Numbered from the stretch's first letter, positions 7,951 to 15,660 are shown. The stretch is DNA of 40,111 nucleotides from Actinoplanes nipponensis (GCF_016862275.1 NZ_BOMQ01000069.1:1-40111), one strand, 5' to 3'. The notes: generated by a model from the letters alone, not told the origin. Numbers and translations: made by a program.

Positions 7951-8810
7951 CCGGCCTGGTCCAGCCGGGCGAACTCCTCATCGCTGAGGGTCAGCTCCGG
8001 GGCCTGCGCGGAGTCCTTGATCGACTCCGGGCGGCTGGCCCCGGGGATCGGGATCACGTGCTCGCTCTTGGCCAGCATCCAGGCCAGGGTCACCCGCTGC
8101 GGGCTGACCCCGTGCGCCGCGGCGACCTGGCCGAAGGCCTCGAAGCGGCGGCCCAGCTCGCCGGCCCGGGCGATCCCGCCGAGCGGCGACCACGGCAGGA
8201 ACGCGATCCCCAGCTCGTCGCAGAGCCGCAGCTCGGGCTCGGAGGAGCGGAACGCGGGGGAGAACTGGTTCTGCACCGAGACCAGCCGGCCGCCGAGGAT
8301 CTCCTGGGCCTGGCGGATCTGGATCACGGTGGCGTTGGAGATGCCGGCCATCCGGATCTTGCCCTCGTCGAGCAGGTCGCGCAGGGCGCCGACCGACTCC
8401 TCGTACGGGACCTGGGGATCCGGGCGGTGGAACTGGTAGAGGCCGATCGCGTCGACGCCGAGGCGCTTGAGCGAGCCCTCGACGGCCTCGCGCAGGTGCG
8501 CCGGGGAGCCGTCCACGGTCCACGAGCCGTCGCCCGGGCGCAGGTGGCCGCCCTTGGTGGCGACCAGCACGCCCGAGGTGTCGCCGCCCCAGCCGGCCAG
8601 CGCCTGGGCGATCAGCGACTCGTTGTGCCCGACCTCGTCGGCGTGCAGGTGATAGGCGTCGGCCGTGTCGATCAGGGTCACCCCGGCGTCGAGGGCCGCG
8701 TGGATGGTCCGTACCGAGCGGTCGGTGTCCGGACGTCCCTCGATGGACATCGGCATGCCGCCGAGCCCGACGGCGCCGACCTGGAAGTTTCCGATAGATC
8801 GCTGCTTCAT
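7947..8810 (-). CDS. Aldo/keto reductase
   Basis: A 287-aa NADPH-dependent oxidoreductase of the (beta/alpha)8 AKR superfamily. The catalytic tetrad is recognisable: Asp in DTADAY, Tyr in the same segment, Lys in VATKGG and His in YQFHRPDP. The C-terminal GASRPESI motif fits the cofactor 2'-phosphate site. Substrate unknown. The ATG is six bases behind TAGGTA on the minus strand, an imperfect -10, suggesting a leaderless message. The gene converges with clpS-DUF2017, sharing CTAG with the stop codon of the latter, and its promoter is back to back with that of mec. Confidence 0.92.
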   Translation of the reverse strand: MKQRSIGNFQVGAVGLGGMPMSIEGRPDTDRSVRTIHAALDAGVTLIDTADAYHLHADEVGHNESLIAQALAGWGGDTSGVLVATKGGHLRPGDGSWTVDGSPAHLREAVEGSLKRLGVDAIGLYQFHRPDPQVPYEESVGALRDLLDEGKIRMAGISNATVIQIRQAQEILGGRLVSVQNQFSPAFRSSEPELRLCDELGIAFLPWSPLGGIARAGELGRRFEAFGQVAAAHGVSPQRVTLAWMLAKSEHVIPIPGASRPESIKDSAQAPELTLSDEEFARLDQAG

Positions 8811-8884
8811 GGCCAGTACCTACCCCGGACGATGATCGGTACGCGCGTGAGCACTGCCACCCCCGGTCCGGCGGCTCGTCACGG

Positions 8885-8890
8885 TAATGT
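8885..8890 (+). promoter_or_regulatory. -10 box of the mec-cysO-cysM cluster (leaderless)
   Basis: TAATGT at 8885-8890 is followed by seven bases and GTG at 8898. An alternative in-frame GTG at 8889 overlaps the box itself and has no ribosome-binding site, so 8898 is the better start. Confidence 0.6.
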
Positions 8891-8897
8891 GAACGAC

Positions 8898-9320
8898 GTG
8901 CTGACCATCGACAGCGCGATCGTCGACGCGATCGTTGCCCACGCCCGCCGGGACCACCCGGACGAGGCCTGCGGTGTCGTCGCCGGGCCCGTGGGCAGTG
9001 ACCTGCCGACGCGGCACATCGCGATGGACAACGCGGCCCGGTCGATGACGTTCTACGAGTTCGACTCCATGGAGCAGCTGCGGGTCTGGCGCGAGATGGA
9101 CGACAACGACGAGGAACCGGTGGTGATCTACCACTCGCACACCGCGACCGAGGCGTATCCGTCGCGCACCGACATCTCCTTCGCCGGTGAGCCGGGTGCG
9201 CATTACGTGCTCGTCTCGACGCGCGAGCCGGATTCCGAGGAGATTCGTTCGTTCCGTATCGTGGACGGTGTGGTGACCGAGGAAGAGGTCAACATCGTGG
9301 ATGCGACGGTGGACGCGTGA
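8898..9320 (+). CDS. mec: Mec+ family JAMM (M67) metallopeptidase of cysteine biosynthesis
   Basis: A 140-aa zinc metallopeptidase. The complete JAMM signature is present: an upstream Glu (DEACGVVAG), then HSH, seven residues, Ser, two residues and Asp (HSHTATEAYPSRTD). In Mycobacterium tuberculosis the homologue releases cysteine from the CysO-cysteine adduct made by CysM. Here cysO and cysM follow on the same strand. In this genome Mec may have a second job, removing the extra C-terminal residues of CysO. Start chosen at the GTG seven bases after TAATGT. The TGA overlaps the GTG of the small ORF that follows. Confidence 0.93.
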   Translation: MLTIDSAIVDAIVAHARRDHPDEACGVVAGPVGSDLPTRHIAMDNAARSMTFYEFDSMEQLRVWREMDDNDEEPVVIYHSHTATEAYPSRTDISFAGEPGAHYVLVSTREPDSEEIRSFRIVDGVVTEEEVNIVDATVDA

Positions 9321-9400
9321 GTGGGATTGCGGACGGCTTCGCCGTCCAGTCGTACATGTTCGGGCAGAGCCCCGCGTCGGTCTATTACGAGTGTCGCTGA
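9317..9400 (+). CDS. Putative 27-aa small protein or leader peptide between mec and cysO
   Basis: A GTG at 9317 overlaps the mec stop as GTGA and opens a 27-codon frame that ends ...SVYYECR before TGA. Third positions are about 85% G/C, clearly more gene-like than the other two frames through the same DNA, so translation coupled to mec is credible. The penultimate residue is Cys. A perfect 7-bp hairpin lies inside the frame (9331-9347) and a 5-bp hairpin embraces its stop codon (9393-9406). Cys-containing leader peptides are known to control sulfur genes in mycobacteria, so a cysteine-sensing attenuator is one reading; a small conserved protein is the other. No homologue is recognised. Confidence 0.45.
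   Translation: MSGIADGFAVQSYMFGQSPASVYYECR
9331..9347 (+). promoter_or_regulatory. Hairpin inside the small ORF upstream of cysO
   Basis: GGACGGC, loop TTC, GCCGTCC: a perfect 7-bp stem within the small ORF. There is no T-run after it, so it is not a simple terminator. It could pause or expose structure depending on ribosome position. Confidence 0.4.
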
Positions 9401-9463
9401 CGCGACCTCCACGACCCTGCCCCCGAACTCTCTCGACTCTCTCTTTCTAGGAGCATCACAGTC

Positions 9464-9778
9464 ATGGCTATCGAAGTTCGCGTTCCCACCATCCTGCGCA
9501 GCTACACCGGCGGCTCGAAGGTCGTCGAGGGTTCCGGCGCGACGCTCTCCGGCCTGATCGACGACCTGGACGCCAAGCACTCGGGTCTCAAGGGCCGCCT
9601 GCTCACGCCCGAGGGTGGCCTGCACCGGTTCGTCAACGTCTACGTCAACGACGAGGACGTCCGCTTCCTCGGCGCGCTCGACGCCCCGCTGAGCGACGGT
9701 GACTCCGTCACCATCCTGCCGGCGGTGGCCGGTGGCGCGCTCGGCTTCGCCGCCGCGGCCGCCCTGCTCCGGAAGTAG
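9464..9778 (+). CDS. cysO: CysO-type MoaD/ThiS sulfur carrier with a C-terminal extension
   Basis: Ubiquitin-fold sulfur carrier of 104 aa whose C-terminal glycine is thiocarboxylated and gives sulfur to CysM for cysteine synthesis. VPTILRSYTGG near the N-terminus, LHRFVNVYVNDEDVRFLG and DGDSVTILPAVAGG match mycobacterial CysO. In M. tuberculosis the protein ends at that Gly-Gly. Here it continues for 13 hydrophobic residues (ALGFAAAAALLRK, residues 92-104), so Gly91 is not free until the tail is removed. The reading frame is clear. The ATG has AGGAG at 9449-9453. cysM follows after five bases. Confidence 0.93.
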   Translation: MAIEVRVPTILRSYTGGSKVVEGSGATLSGLIDDLDAKHSGLKGRLLTPEGGLHRFVNVYVNDEDVRFLGALDAPLSDGDSVTILPAVAGGALGFAAAAALLRK

Positions 9779-9783
9779 TCGTC

Positions 9784-10749
9784 GTGGCTCGCTACGAGAG
9801 CCTGCTGGACGCCTGCGGGGGCACGCCGCTGGTCGGTCTGCCCCGGCTGTCGCCGACGGTGCCCGAGGGGGCGCCGCCGGTGCGGCTGTGGGCCAAGCTG
9901 GAGGACCGCAACCCCACCGGCAGCATCAAGGACCGCCCGGCGCTGTTCATGGTGCGCGAGGCGGAGGAGACCGGGCGGCTCCGCCCGGGCGACACCATCC
10001 TCGAGCCGACCAGCGGCAACACCGGCATCTCGCTGGCCATGGTGGCCAAGCTGCGGGGCTACCGGCTGGTCTGCGTGATGCCGGAGAACGTCTCCTCCGA
10101 GCGGGTCCAGCTGCTCCGGATGTACGGCGCGGAGATCATCTTCTCGCCGGCCGCGGGCGGCTCCAACCAGGCGGTGGCGACGGCGAAGCAGATCGCCGCC
10201 GAGCATCCCGACTGGGTGATGCTCTTCCAGTACGGCAACCCCGGCAACGCCCGGGCGCACTACGAGACCACCGGGCCGGAGCTGCTGCACGACCTGCCGA
10301 CCATCACCCACTTCGTGGCCGGCCTGGGCACCACGGGCACGCTGATGGGCACGGGGCGGTATCTGCGGGAGAAGGTCGACGGCATCCAGATCGTCGCGGC
10401 CGAGCCCCGCTACGGCGAGCTGGTCTACGGGCTGCGCAACATCGACGAGGGCTACGTCCCGGAGCTCTACGACGCCACCGTGCTGAGCCGGCGCTTCTCG
10501 GTGGGCACCCGCGACGCGGTGCTGCGTACCCGGCAGCTGGTCGAGGTCGAGGGCATTTTCGCCGGCTTCTCCAGCGGCGCCATCCTGCACGCCGCGCTGG
10601 CGGTGGCCCACGAGGCGGTCAAGGCCGGCCAGCGCGCCGACGTGGCCTTCGTGATCTGCGACGGCGGCTGGAAGTACCTCTCCACCGGCGCCTACGGGGG
10701 CACCCTGGCCGAGGCCGAGGACGCCCTCGAGGGTCAGCTCTGGGCCTGA
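9784..10749 (+). CDS. cysM: O-phosphoserine sulfhydrylase CysM
   Basis: PLP enzyme of 321 aa, fold type II. It replaces the phosphate of O-phosphoserine with the thiocarboxylate of CysO, giving a CysO-cysteine adduct cleaved by Mec. The PLP lysine is Lys49 in NPTGSIKDRPA. The substrate loop TSGNTGISLAM, the phosphate loop GLGTTGTLMG and a C-terminal SSGA are present. Position directly behind mec and cysO favours this role over an ordinary O-acetylserine enzyme. GTG start, five bases after the cysO stop. Transcription ends at the hairpin 10755-10781. Confidence 0.95.
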   Translation: MARYESLLDACGGTPLVGLPRLSPTVPEGAPPVRLWAKLEDRNPTGSIKDRPALFMVREAEETGRLRPGDTILEPTSGNTGISLAMVAKLRGYRLVCVMPENVSSERVQLLRMYGAEIIFSPAAGGSNQAVATAKQIAAEHPDWVMLFQYGNPGNARAHYETTGPELLHDLPTITHFVAGLGTTGTLMGTGRYLREKVDGIQIVAAEPRYGELVYGLRNIDEGYVPELYDATVLSRRFSVGTRDAVLRTRQLVEVEGIFAGFSSGAILHAALAVAHEAVKAGQRADVAFVICDGGWKYLSTGAYGGTLAEAEDALEGQLWA

Positions 10750-10754
10750 GCGGG

Positions 10755-10781
10755 CGGCGGGGCGGCGTGACCGCCCCGCCG
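10755..10781. terminator. Terminator hairpin between convergent genes
   Basis: A perfect 11-bp stem, CGGCGGGGCGG (10755-10765) with CCGCCCCGCCG (10771-10781), loop CGTGA. It starts 5 nt after the cysM stop and lies 26 nt from the stop of the opposing membrane-protein gene, so it can serve both strands. No T-tract. Confidence 0.8.
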
Positions 10782-10807
10782 GCCGCGCCCGTGGCGGTGC
10801 GGCGGCC

Positions 10808-11242
10808 TCAGTAGGCCACGGCGAGCATGATGTCCGCGATCAGCGGCACGGCCGCCCCCAGCAGCAGCAGCCACGGCAGGATCCGCCGGTGGATGGACAG
10901 GAACGCGCCGACCGACAGGGCCACGCTGACCATCCCGAGGAAGGCCAGCACCGGCACGTACCAGCCGGGCACGCCGCCGCCGATCTGCGAGACCATGCCG
11001 CGGATGCCGATGCCGACGCCGGCCAGGCCGAGCAGGGCCGCGTACAGGGACATGGCCAGCAGCCGCCGGGTGCCCGGCGCCGGGTCGTCCGGGGTCGGGA
11101 AGCGGAAGAAGACCTCGTCGCCGGCCTCGTCGACCAGGTCGTCCGGGCCGGGTTCCCAGCCGAACGGGACCACGTCCGGGGCCGGGGAGTCCTGCACCGG
11201 GACCCGGGTCCGCCTCGGTTCCTGCACGCCCGTCGTCGTCAC
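10808..11242 (-). CDS. Small membrane protein of unknown function
   Basis: A 144-aa protein with a hydrophilic, Pro/Asp-rich N-terminal 60 residues, probably cytoplasmic, and three hydrophobic segments at about 61-80, 94-116 and 121-143. No catalytic motif or known domain is seen. The GTG start has AGGGAGC just upstream. It is convergent with cysM, with a bidirectional hairpin between, and divergent from the MBL hydrolase region. Composition and codon use match the neighbours. Function unknown. Confidence 0.75.
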   Translation of the reverse strand: MTTTGVQEPRRTRVPVQDSPAPDVVPFGWEPGPDDLVDEAGDEVFFRFPTPDDPAPGTRRLLAMSLYAALLGLAGVGIGIRGMVSQIGGGVPGWYVPVLAFLGMVSVALSVGAFLSIHRRILPWLLLLGAAVPLIADIMLAVAY

Positions 11243-11350
11243 TGCGCTCCCTCGTCCCGCCGGTGTGTCCCTTCACGGTGTGCAACGAATGCGACTCACG
11301 TGGCGTAACGGATGGGATAATGATGCAGGTCACGACCGGTGTGACATACG

Positions 11351-11411
11351 TTGTCGATTTAGCGACAAATCGATCAGACGTTTACGTCCCGCGCTGGTCC
11401 CGGCGTAGGCT
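11351..11411 (+). promoter_or_regulatory. Promoter and nested inverted repeats upstream of the MBL hydrolase
   Basis: A -10 TAGGCT (11406-11411) with a weak -35 TTTACG (11381-11386) stands seven bases before a GTG at 11419. Three inverted repeats overlap or precede it: TTGTCG/CGACAA (11351-11368), CGATTT/AAATCG (11355-11372) and GACGT/ACGTC (11377-11388, across the -35). The stretch is AT-rich for this genome and looks like an operator, but no regulator is adjacent. Confidence 0.5.
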
Positions 11412-11418
11412 GCGCAGC

Positions 11419-11541
11419 GTGATTGACTGGTCTGCCGTCTCGGCCACGGACCGGTTCCTGGGGGCTGGAGAGTTTCAAGGAGCATGGGTTTTGGGCGAGT
11501 GGACGACCGAGCGTGAACCAGAGGAACCCCCATGCGACTGA
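11419..11541 (+). CDS. Possible leaderless 40-aa small ORF overlapping the MBL hydrolase start
   Basis: GTG at 11419 is seven bases behind TAGGCT, the spacing seen at other leaderless genes here, and opens a 40-codon frame. It stops at 11541, beyond the ATG of the MBL gene (11532), giving a 10-base overlap. The peptide is acidic and Trp-rich and ends in PPCD. Third-position G/C is only about 65%, below real genes here, so it may be merely a translated leader that delivers ribosomes to the next gene, or just an untranslated leader. Confidence 0.3.
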   Translation: MIDWSAVSATDRFLGAGEFQGAWVLGEWTTEREPEEPPCD

Positions 11542-12278
11542 CCGTTCTCGGCTGCGCCGGCAGTTTTCCCGGCCCCGAGTCGGCTTGTTCGGCCTACCTC
11601 GTCGAGGCGGAGGGTTTCCGGCTGCTGATCGACTTCGGGTCCGGGTCGTTGTCGGCGCTGCAGCGCTACGCGGGGCTCGGCGCCGTCGACGCGATCATGC
11701 TCACCCACCTGCACTGCGACCACATGCTGGACGCGTGCACGTACGTGGTGGTGCGCCGCTACGCCCCCGAGGGCCCGCTGCCGCCGCTGCCGGTGTACGC
11801 CCCGCTCGGCGCCGCGGAACGCATCTCGGCCGCCTACAGCGCCGACAACGAGCCGGTGGACGACGTGTACACGTTCTACGGTCTGCAGCCCGGCACGTTC
11901 CCGATCGGCCCGTTCACCGTGACCGCCGACCGGGTCAACCATCCGATCGAGACGTACGGCGTCCGGGTCGAGCACGACGGCCGGGTGCTGGCGTACTCGT
12001 CGGACACCGCGCCGTGCGAGGCGCTGCTGCGGCTGGCCCAGGGCGCCGACCTGTTCCTGTGTGAGGCGAGTTACCTCGACGGCGTGGCCAACCCGCCCGA
12101 CCTGCACCTGACCGGGGGCGAGGCGGGGGAGGCGGCGACCAAGGCGGACGTGCGCAAGCTGCTGCTGACCCATCTTGTGCCGGCCTGGGGCAGCGAGGCC
12201 TCTACTGTGGAGGCCGCGTCCGCCGCGTTCGCGGGTCCGGTGGAGGTCGTCCGACCCGGCGCCCGCTACGATCTCTGA
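11532..12278 (+). CDS. MBL-fold metallo-hydrolase
   Basis: A 248-aa metallo-beta-lactamase-fold hydrolase, RNase Z/phosphodiesterase-like. The metal motif THLHCDHMLD is at about residues 57-66, with later ligands likely in SSDTAP and the C-terminal LTHLVP. It belongs to the group commonly found before rph and rdgB in actinobacteria, where a nucleic-acid or cyclic-nucleotide substrate is suspected but not shown. ATG start with GAGGA at 7 nt. About 110 bases of leader separate it from the predicted promoter and carry the small ORF described above. Confidence 0.88.
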   Translation: MRLTVLGCAGSFPGPESACSAYLVEAEGFRLLIDFGSGSLSALQRYAGLGAVDAIMLTHLHCDHMLDACTYVVVRRYAPEGPLPPLPVYAPLGAAERISAAYSADNEPVDDVYTFYGLQPGTFPIGPFTVTADRVNHPIETYGVRVEHDGRVLAYSSDTAPCEALLRLAQGADLFLCEASYLDGVANPPDLHLTGGEAGEAATKADVRKLLLTHLVPAWGSEASTVEAASAAFAGPVEVVRPGARYDL

Positions 12279-12339
12279 GCTTGCCGAGGGGACGGCACGA
12301 GCGGACCACCGACCTCGAAGTGACCTTGGAGTGCCCTGC

Positions 12340-13596
12340 ATGACTGGTCGATCAGTGGGTGAGCGCGGGCTGCGCATCGTCCGACTGGCGAACTTCGTCT
12401 CACCTCGTTCAGGCGGGCTGCGCACCGCGCTGCGCAACCTCGGCGAGGGCTATCTGCGGGCCGGCCACGAGCCGATCCTCATCGTCCCGGGGCGCGAGCG
12501 CTCCGACGAGATGACCGCGCAGGGCCGGGTCATCACGCTGCCCGGGCACCGCGTGCCGCGCACCGGCGGTTACCGCGTGCTCGCCGGCCGGCGCGAGCTG
12601 ACCGGCCTGCTGGACGGGCTGCGGCCGGACCGCATCGAGGTCTCCGACCGGGCCACGCTGCGCTGGACGGGCCGCTGGGCCCGCGAGCGCGGGGTGGGCT
12701 CGATGATGGTCTCCCACGAGAGCCTGGCCGGCCTGCTCGGCGTCTGGGGCATGCCGCACCGCGACTCCCTCGCCGACCGGCTCAACCGCCGTACCGCCGA
12801 GGTCTTCGACCAGATCGTCTGCACGACCGCCTTCGCCGCGGCGGAGTTCCGCCGCCTGGGCGTGCCCAACCTGGTCGAGGTGCCGCTCGGGGTCAACCTG
12901 CGGCAGTTCCACCCGAGCCGCGCCGACGCGGCGGTCCGCGCCCGCTACGCGCGCCCGGAGGAGCTGCTCGTCGTCTACTGCAGCCGGCTGTCCGCCGACA
13001 AGCGGCCCGAGCTGGCCGTCGACACCATCGCCGCGCTGCGGGCGGCCAAGGTGCCCGCGGTGCTGGCCCTGGCCGGCGACGGCTCGCGCCGCGCGGCGCT
13101 GGCCTACCGGGCCGCCCGGCTGCCGGTGCGCTTCGCCGGGCACATCACCGACCGCGACGACGTCGCCGCGCTGCTGGCCAGCGCCGACGTGGCGGTGGCG
13201 CCGGGCCCGGTGGAGACGTTCGGGCTCGCCGCGCTGGAGGCCCTGGCCTGCGGCACGCCGGTGGTGGTCAACGCGGCCAGCGCGCTGCCCGAGGTGGTCG
13301 GGGAGGCCGGCGTGGCCGTACGCGGCACGCCGGAGGCGTTCGCCGACGGCGTCCGCAGCCTCATGGCCCGGCCCGAGGCCGAGCGTCGGGCGGCCGCCCG
13401 CGCCCGCGCCGAGCTGTTCGGCTGGCCGCAGGCCGTCGAGGGATTCCTGCGGGCGCACGGCGCGCTGCCGCAGGCCCGCAGCTCAGCGGTCGTGACCCGG
13501 CAGTCCCGGCCGGAGCGGGCGCTGCGCCCGGCGGTGCCCGTGGTCGCCGCCGTAGCGTCCAGTGCCTGGGCGACGGCACCCGGCGACGCGCTGTAG
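12340..13596 (+). CDS. GT4-family glycosyltransferase
   Basis: A 418-aa GT-B fold glycosyltransferase. The N-terminal acceptor domain has an SGGLRTALRNLGEGYLRAGHE segment like other GT4 enzymes. The C-terminal nucleotide-sugar domain shows VVYCSRLSADKRPELAV, a GDGSRRAAL loop and PGPVETFGLAALEALACGTPVV with the conserved E-x7-E. Donor and acceptor are unknown; mannosyltransferases of this type act in actinobacterial cell-envelope lipid synthesis. The last 40 residues are a low-complexity Ala/Arg/Pro tail. ATG start with TGGAG at 12327-12331. It lies between the MBL gene and rph on the same strand. Confidence 0.9.
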   Translation: MTGRSVGERGLRIVRLANFVSPRSGGLRTALRNLGEGYLRAGHEPILIVPGRERSDEMTAQGRVITLPGHRVPRTGGYRVLAGRRELTGLLDGLRPDRIEVSDRATLRWTGRWARERGVGSMMVSHESLAGLLGVWGMPHRDSLADRLNRRTAEVFDQIVCTTAFAAAEFRRLGVPNLVEVPLGVNLRQFHPSRADAAVRARYARPEELLVVYCSRLSADKRPELAVDTIAALRAAKVPAVLALAGDGSRRAALAYRAARLPVRFAGHITDRDDVAALLASADVAVAPGPVETFGLAALEALACGTPVVVNAASALPEVVGEAGVAVRGTPEAFADGVRSLMARPEAERRAAARARAELFGWPQAVEGFLRAHGALPQARSSAVVTRQSRPERALRPAVPVVAAVASSAWATAPGDAL

Positions 13597-13608
13597 CGGC
13601 GATCGGCC

Positions 13609-13614
13609 TAGGCT
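13609..13614 (+). promoter_or_regulatory. -10 box of rph (leaderless)
   Basis: TAGGCT followed by six bases (CTTGCC) and the ATG of rph; no ribosome-binding site. Same hexamer as at 11406 and, on the minus strand, at 17013. Confidence 0.6.
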
Positions 13615-13620
13615 CTTGCC

Positions 13621-14349
13621 ATGGCGCGACCCGACGGCCGAGAGCCCGGCCAACTCCGACCCGTGACCCTCACCCGCCGGTGGAGCATCCATCCCGAGGG
13701 ATCGGTGCTCGTCGAATTCGGCGACACCCGGGTGCTCTGCACCGCCAGCGTGACCGAGGGCGTGCCGCGCTGGCGCAAGGGCTCCGGGCTCGGCTGGGTG
13801 ACCGCCGAGTACGCGATGCTCCCGCGCGCGACCAACACCCGCGGCGACCGGGAGAGCGTCAAGGGCAAGGTCGGCGGCCGCACCCAGGAGATCTCCCGGC
13901 TGATCGGGCGCAGCCTGCGGGCCTGCATCGACCTCAAGGCCCTCGGCGAGAACTCGATCGTGCTGGACTGCGACGTGCTGCAGGCCGACGGCGGCACCCG
14001 GACGGCCGCCATCACCGGCGCGTACGTCGCGCTGCACGACGCGGTGAACTGGCTGGCCGACCGCAAGTCGCTGGCCGGCCGGGTCGAGAAGGTGATGCAC
14101 CGGTCGATCCAGGCGGTCAGCGTCGGCATCGTCGACGGCGAGCCCCGGCTGGACCTGATGTACCTGGAGGACGTGGCCGCGGAGGTGGACATGAACGTGG
14201 TCTGCACCGGCGACGGCGACTTCGTGGAGGTGCAGGGCACCGGCGAGGCCAACGTGTTCCGGCGCGACCAGCTCGACGCGCTGCTCGACCTGGGCGTGCT
14301 CGGCTGCGCGGAGCTGGCCGCGGCCCAGCAGAAGGCGCTCGCCGCGTGA
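13621..14349 (+). CDS. rph: Ribonuclease PH
   Basis: Phosphorolytic 3'-5' exoribonuclease of 242 aa that trims tRNA 3' ends. Family features are MARPDGREPGQLRPV, the GDTRVLCTASV strand, RGDRESVKGKVGGRTQEISRLIGRSLRA with the phosphate-binding Arg residues, and DCDVLQADGGTRTAAITGAY. Length is normal. Probably leaderless from TAGGCT. Its stop overlaps the GTG of rdgB as GTGA, the usual coupling of these two genes. Confidence 0.97.
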   Translation: MARPDGREPGQLRPVTLTRRWSIHPEGSVLVEFGDTRVLCTASVTEGVPRWRKGSGLGWVTAEYAMLPRATNTRGDRESVKGKVGGRTQEISRLIGRSLRACIDLKALGENSIVLDCDVLQADGGTRTAAITGAYVALHDAVNWLADRKSLAGRVEKVMHRSIQAVSVGIVDGEPRLDLMYLEDVAAEVDMNVVCTGDGDFVEVQGTGEANVFRRDQLDALLDLGVLGCAELAAAQQKALAA

Positions 14350-14960
14350 GCGCCCGGCTGCTGCTGGCCACGGCCAACCGCAAGAAGCTGGTCGAGCTCC
14401 AGCGCATCCTGGACAACGCGCTCGGCGCCGGCGGCGTCGAGCTGGTCGGGCTGGGCGACTTCCCGGACTATCCGGATGTGCCCGAGACCGGCCTCACCTT
14501 CGGCGAGAACGCGCTGATCAAGGCGCGCGAGGGCGCCTCCCGCACCGGCCTGCCGACCGTGGCCGACGACTCGGGGCTGGCGGTGGACGCGCTCAACGGC
14601 ATGCCCGGGGTGTTCAGCGCCCGCTGGGCCGGCGGGCACGGCGACGACGAGGCCAACCTGGAGCTGGTGCTGGCCCAGATCGGCGACGTGGCCGACGAGC
14701 ACCGCGGCGGCGCGTTCGTCTGCGCGGCCGTGCTCGTGCTGCCGAACGGCCGCGAGCACCTGGTCGAGGGCAAGCAGCGCGGCCAGATCCTGCGGGCGCG
14801 GCGCGGCACCGGCGGTTTCGGCTACGACCCGATCTTCCTCGGCGAGGGCCAGAGCCGCACCAACGCGGAGCTCAGCGCGGAGGAGAAGGACGCGATCAGC
14901 CACCGGGGCAAAGCGTTCCGCGAGCTGGCCAAGGTCATCGCCAAGGAGTTGCCCCGCTAG
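14346..14960 (+). CDS. rdgB: XTP/dITP pyrophosphatase RdgB/HAM1
   Basis: A 204-aa house-cleaning enzyme that hydrolyses dITP, dXTP and XTP to the monophosphates. Signature segments are LLLATANRKKLVEL (substrate phosphate binding), TVADDSGLAVDAL with the catalytic Asp residues, GTGGFGYDPIF and the C-terminal SHRGKAFREL. Starts with GTG inside the rph stop (GTGA). The stop codon shares CTAG with the stop of the convergent membrane-protein gene, so there is no intergenic terminator. Confidence 0.96.
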   Translation: MSARLLLATANRKKLVELQRILDNALGAGGVELVGLGDFPDYPDVPETGLTFGENALIKAREGASRTGLPTVADDSGLAVDALNGMPGVFSARWAGGHGDDEANLELVLAQIGDVADEHRGGAFVCAAVLVLPNGREHLVEGKQRGQILRARRGTGGFGYDPIFLGEGQSRTNAELSAEEKDAISHRGKAFRELAKVIAKELPR

Positions 14961-15538
14961 CCGGCGGGTCGGCCCTCGGCGCAACCCGTACGCCTGCTCT
15001 CGGCCCACGGCGTGTCGTCGAGGGCCACCGGCGAGATCGTCCGGACATGCTCGTCCGCCGTCTCCACCCTGACCGAGGCGACCAGAGCCCGGGACTGGTC
15101 CGCGCCGCAGTTCCACTCGACCACCACGTCGACGGGCAACGCCGTACCCGGCGCCACGAAGCGGGCCCGCTCGGGGCTGCGTACGGTGACGGCCGGCTGA
15201 TCGACGCGGACGGCCAGCACGGTGACCGTCTCGGGCCCGGCGTTGACGATCGTCACCTGGGCTTCGAGGCGGGCCCGCCGCTGCTCGTGGCGCACCGTCA
15301 TCAGGCCGGATTCGGCGAACAGCAGCACCGAGACCGTGGACCTCTGGGCCGCCACCGACGCGGCCAGCGGCTGATACCGCCAGAGGTGCATCGCGACGCC
15401 GCCCAGTATCCCGCCGGCCAGGAATGCCACCACCACGACCAGGGCCAGCGTCCGCCCGGTGGCGCGGCGGGGCCATCGACGTCCCGGAGTCCCGTTCGGC
15501 CCGGTCGGGTACCGAGCCGGCTGGTCCAGATCGATCAT
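14957..15538 (-). CDS. Single-pass membrane protein of unknown function
   Basis: A 193-aa protein with a short Pro/Arg-rich cytoplasmic N-terminus, one transmembrane helix (about 31-51) and an extracytoplasmic part with alternating beta-strand pattern, like an Ig-type fold (VTIVNAGPETVTVLAVRVDQ). Two Cys residues (NCGAD and RTGCAEG) could form a disulfide. The frame is open further upstream but I chose the ATG at 15538, which has AGGGA at good spacing. Convergent with rdgB. No family recognised. Confidence 0.75.
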   Translation of the reverse strand: MIDLDQPARYPTGPNGTPGRRWPRRATGRTLALVVVVAFLAGGILGGVAMHLWRYQPLAASVAAQRSTVSVLLFAESGLMTVRHEQRRARLEAQVTIVNAGPETVTVLAVRVDQPAVTVRSPERARFVAPGTALPVDVVVEWNCGADQSRALVASVRVETADEHVRTISPVALDDTPWAESRRTGCAEGRPAG

Positions 15539-15660
15539 CGCCTGTCCCTTCCCCGAGAAGGCTCCCGCCGTGGCCTGCGGACCAGGAGCCGGCCCGCGCG
15601 ACCATCGAGCACGCGCGAGCGTACCCACCGGCAGCCACGGTGGCCGACCACCGGCCTTCG

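Noticed and set aside
9321..9557. 78-codon frame after mec
   Set aside because: Poor third-position G/C and no start signal; the overlapping 27-codon frame at 9317 is far more gene-like.
11263..11418. Upstream part of a 92-codon frame before the MBL hydrolase
   Set aside because: It runs through the AT-rich promoter and inverted repeats; only the part from 11419 has a credible start.
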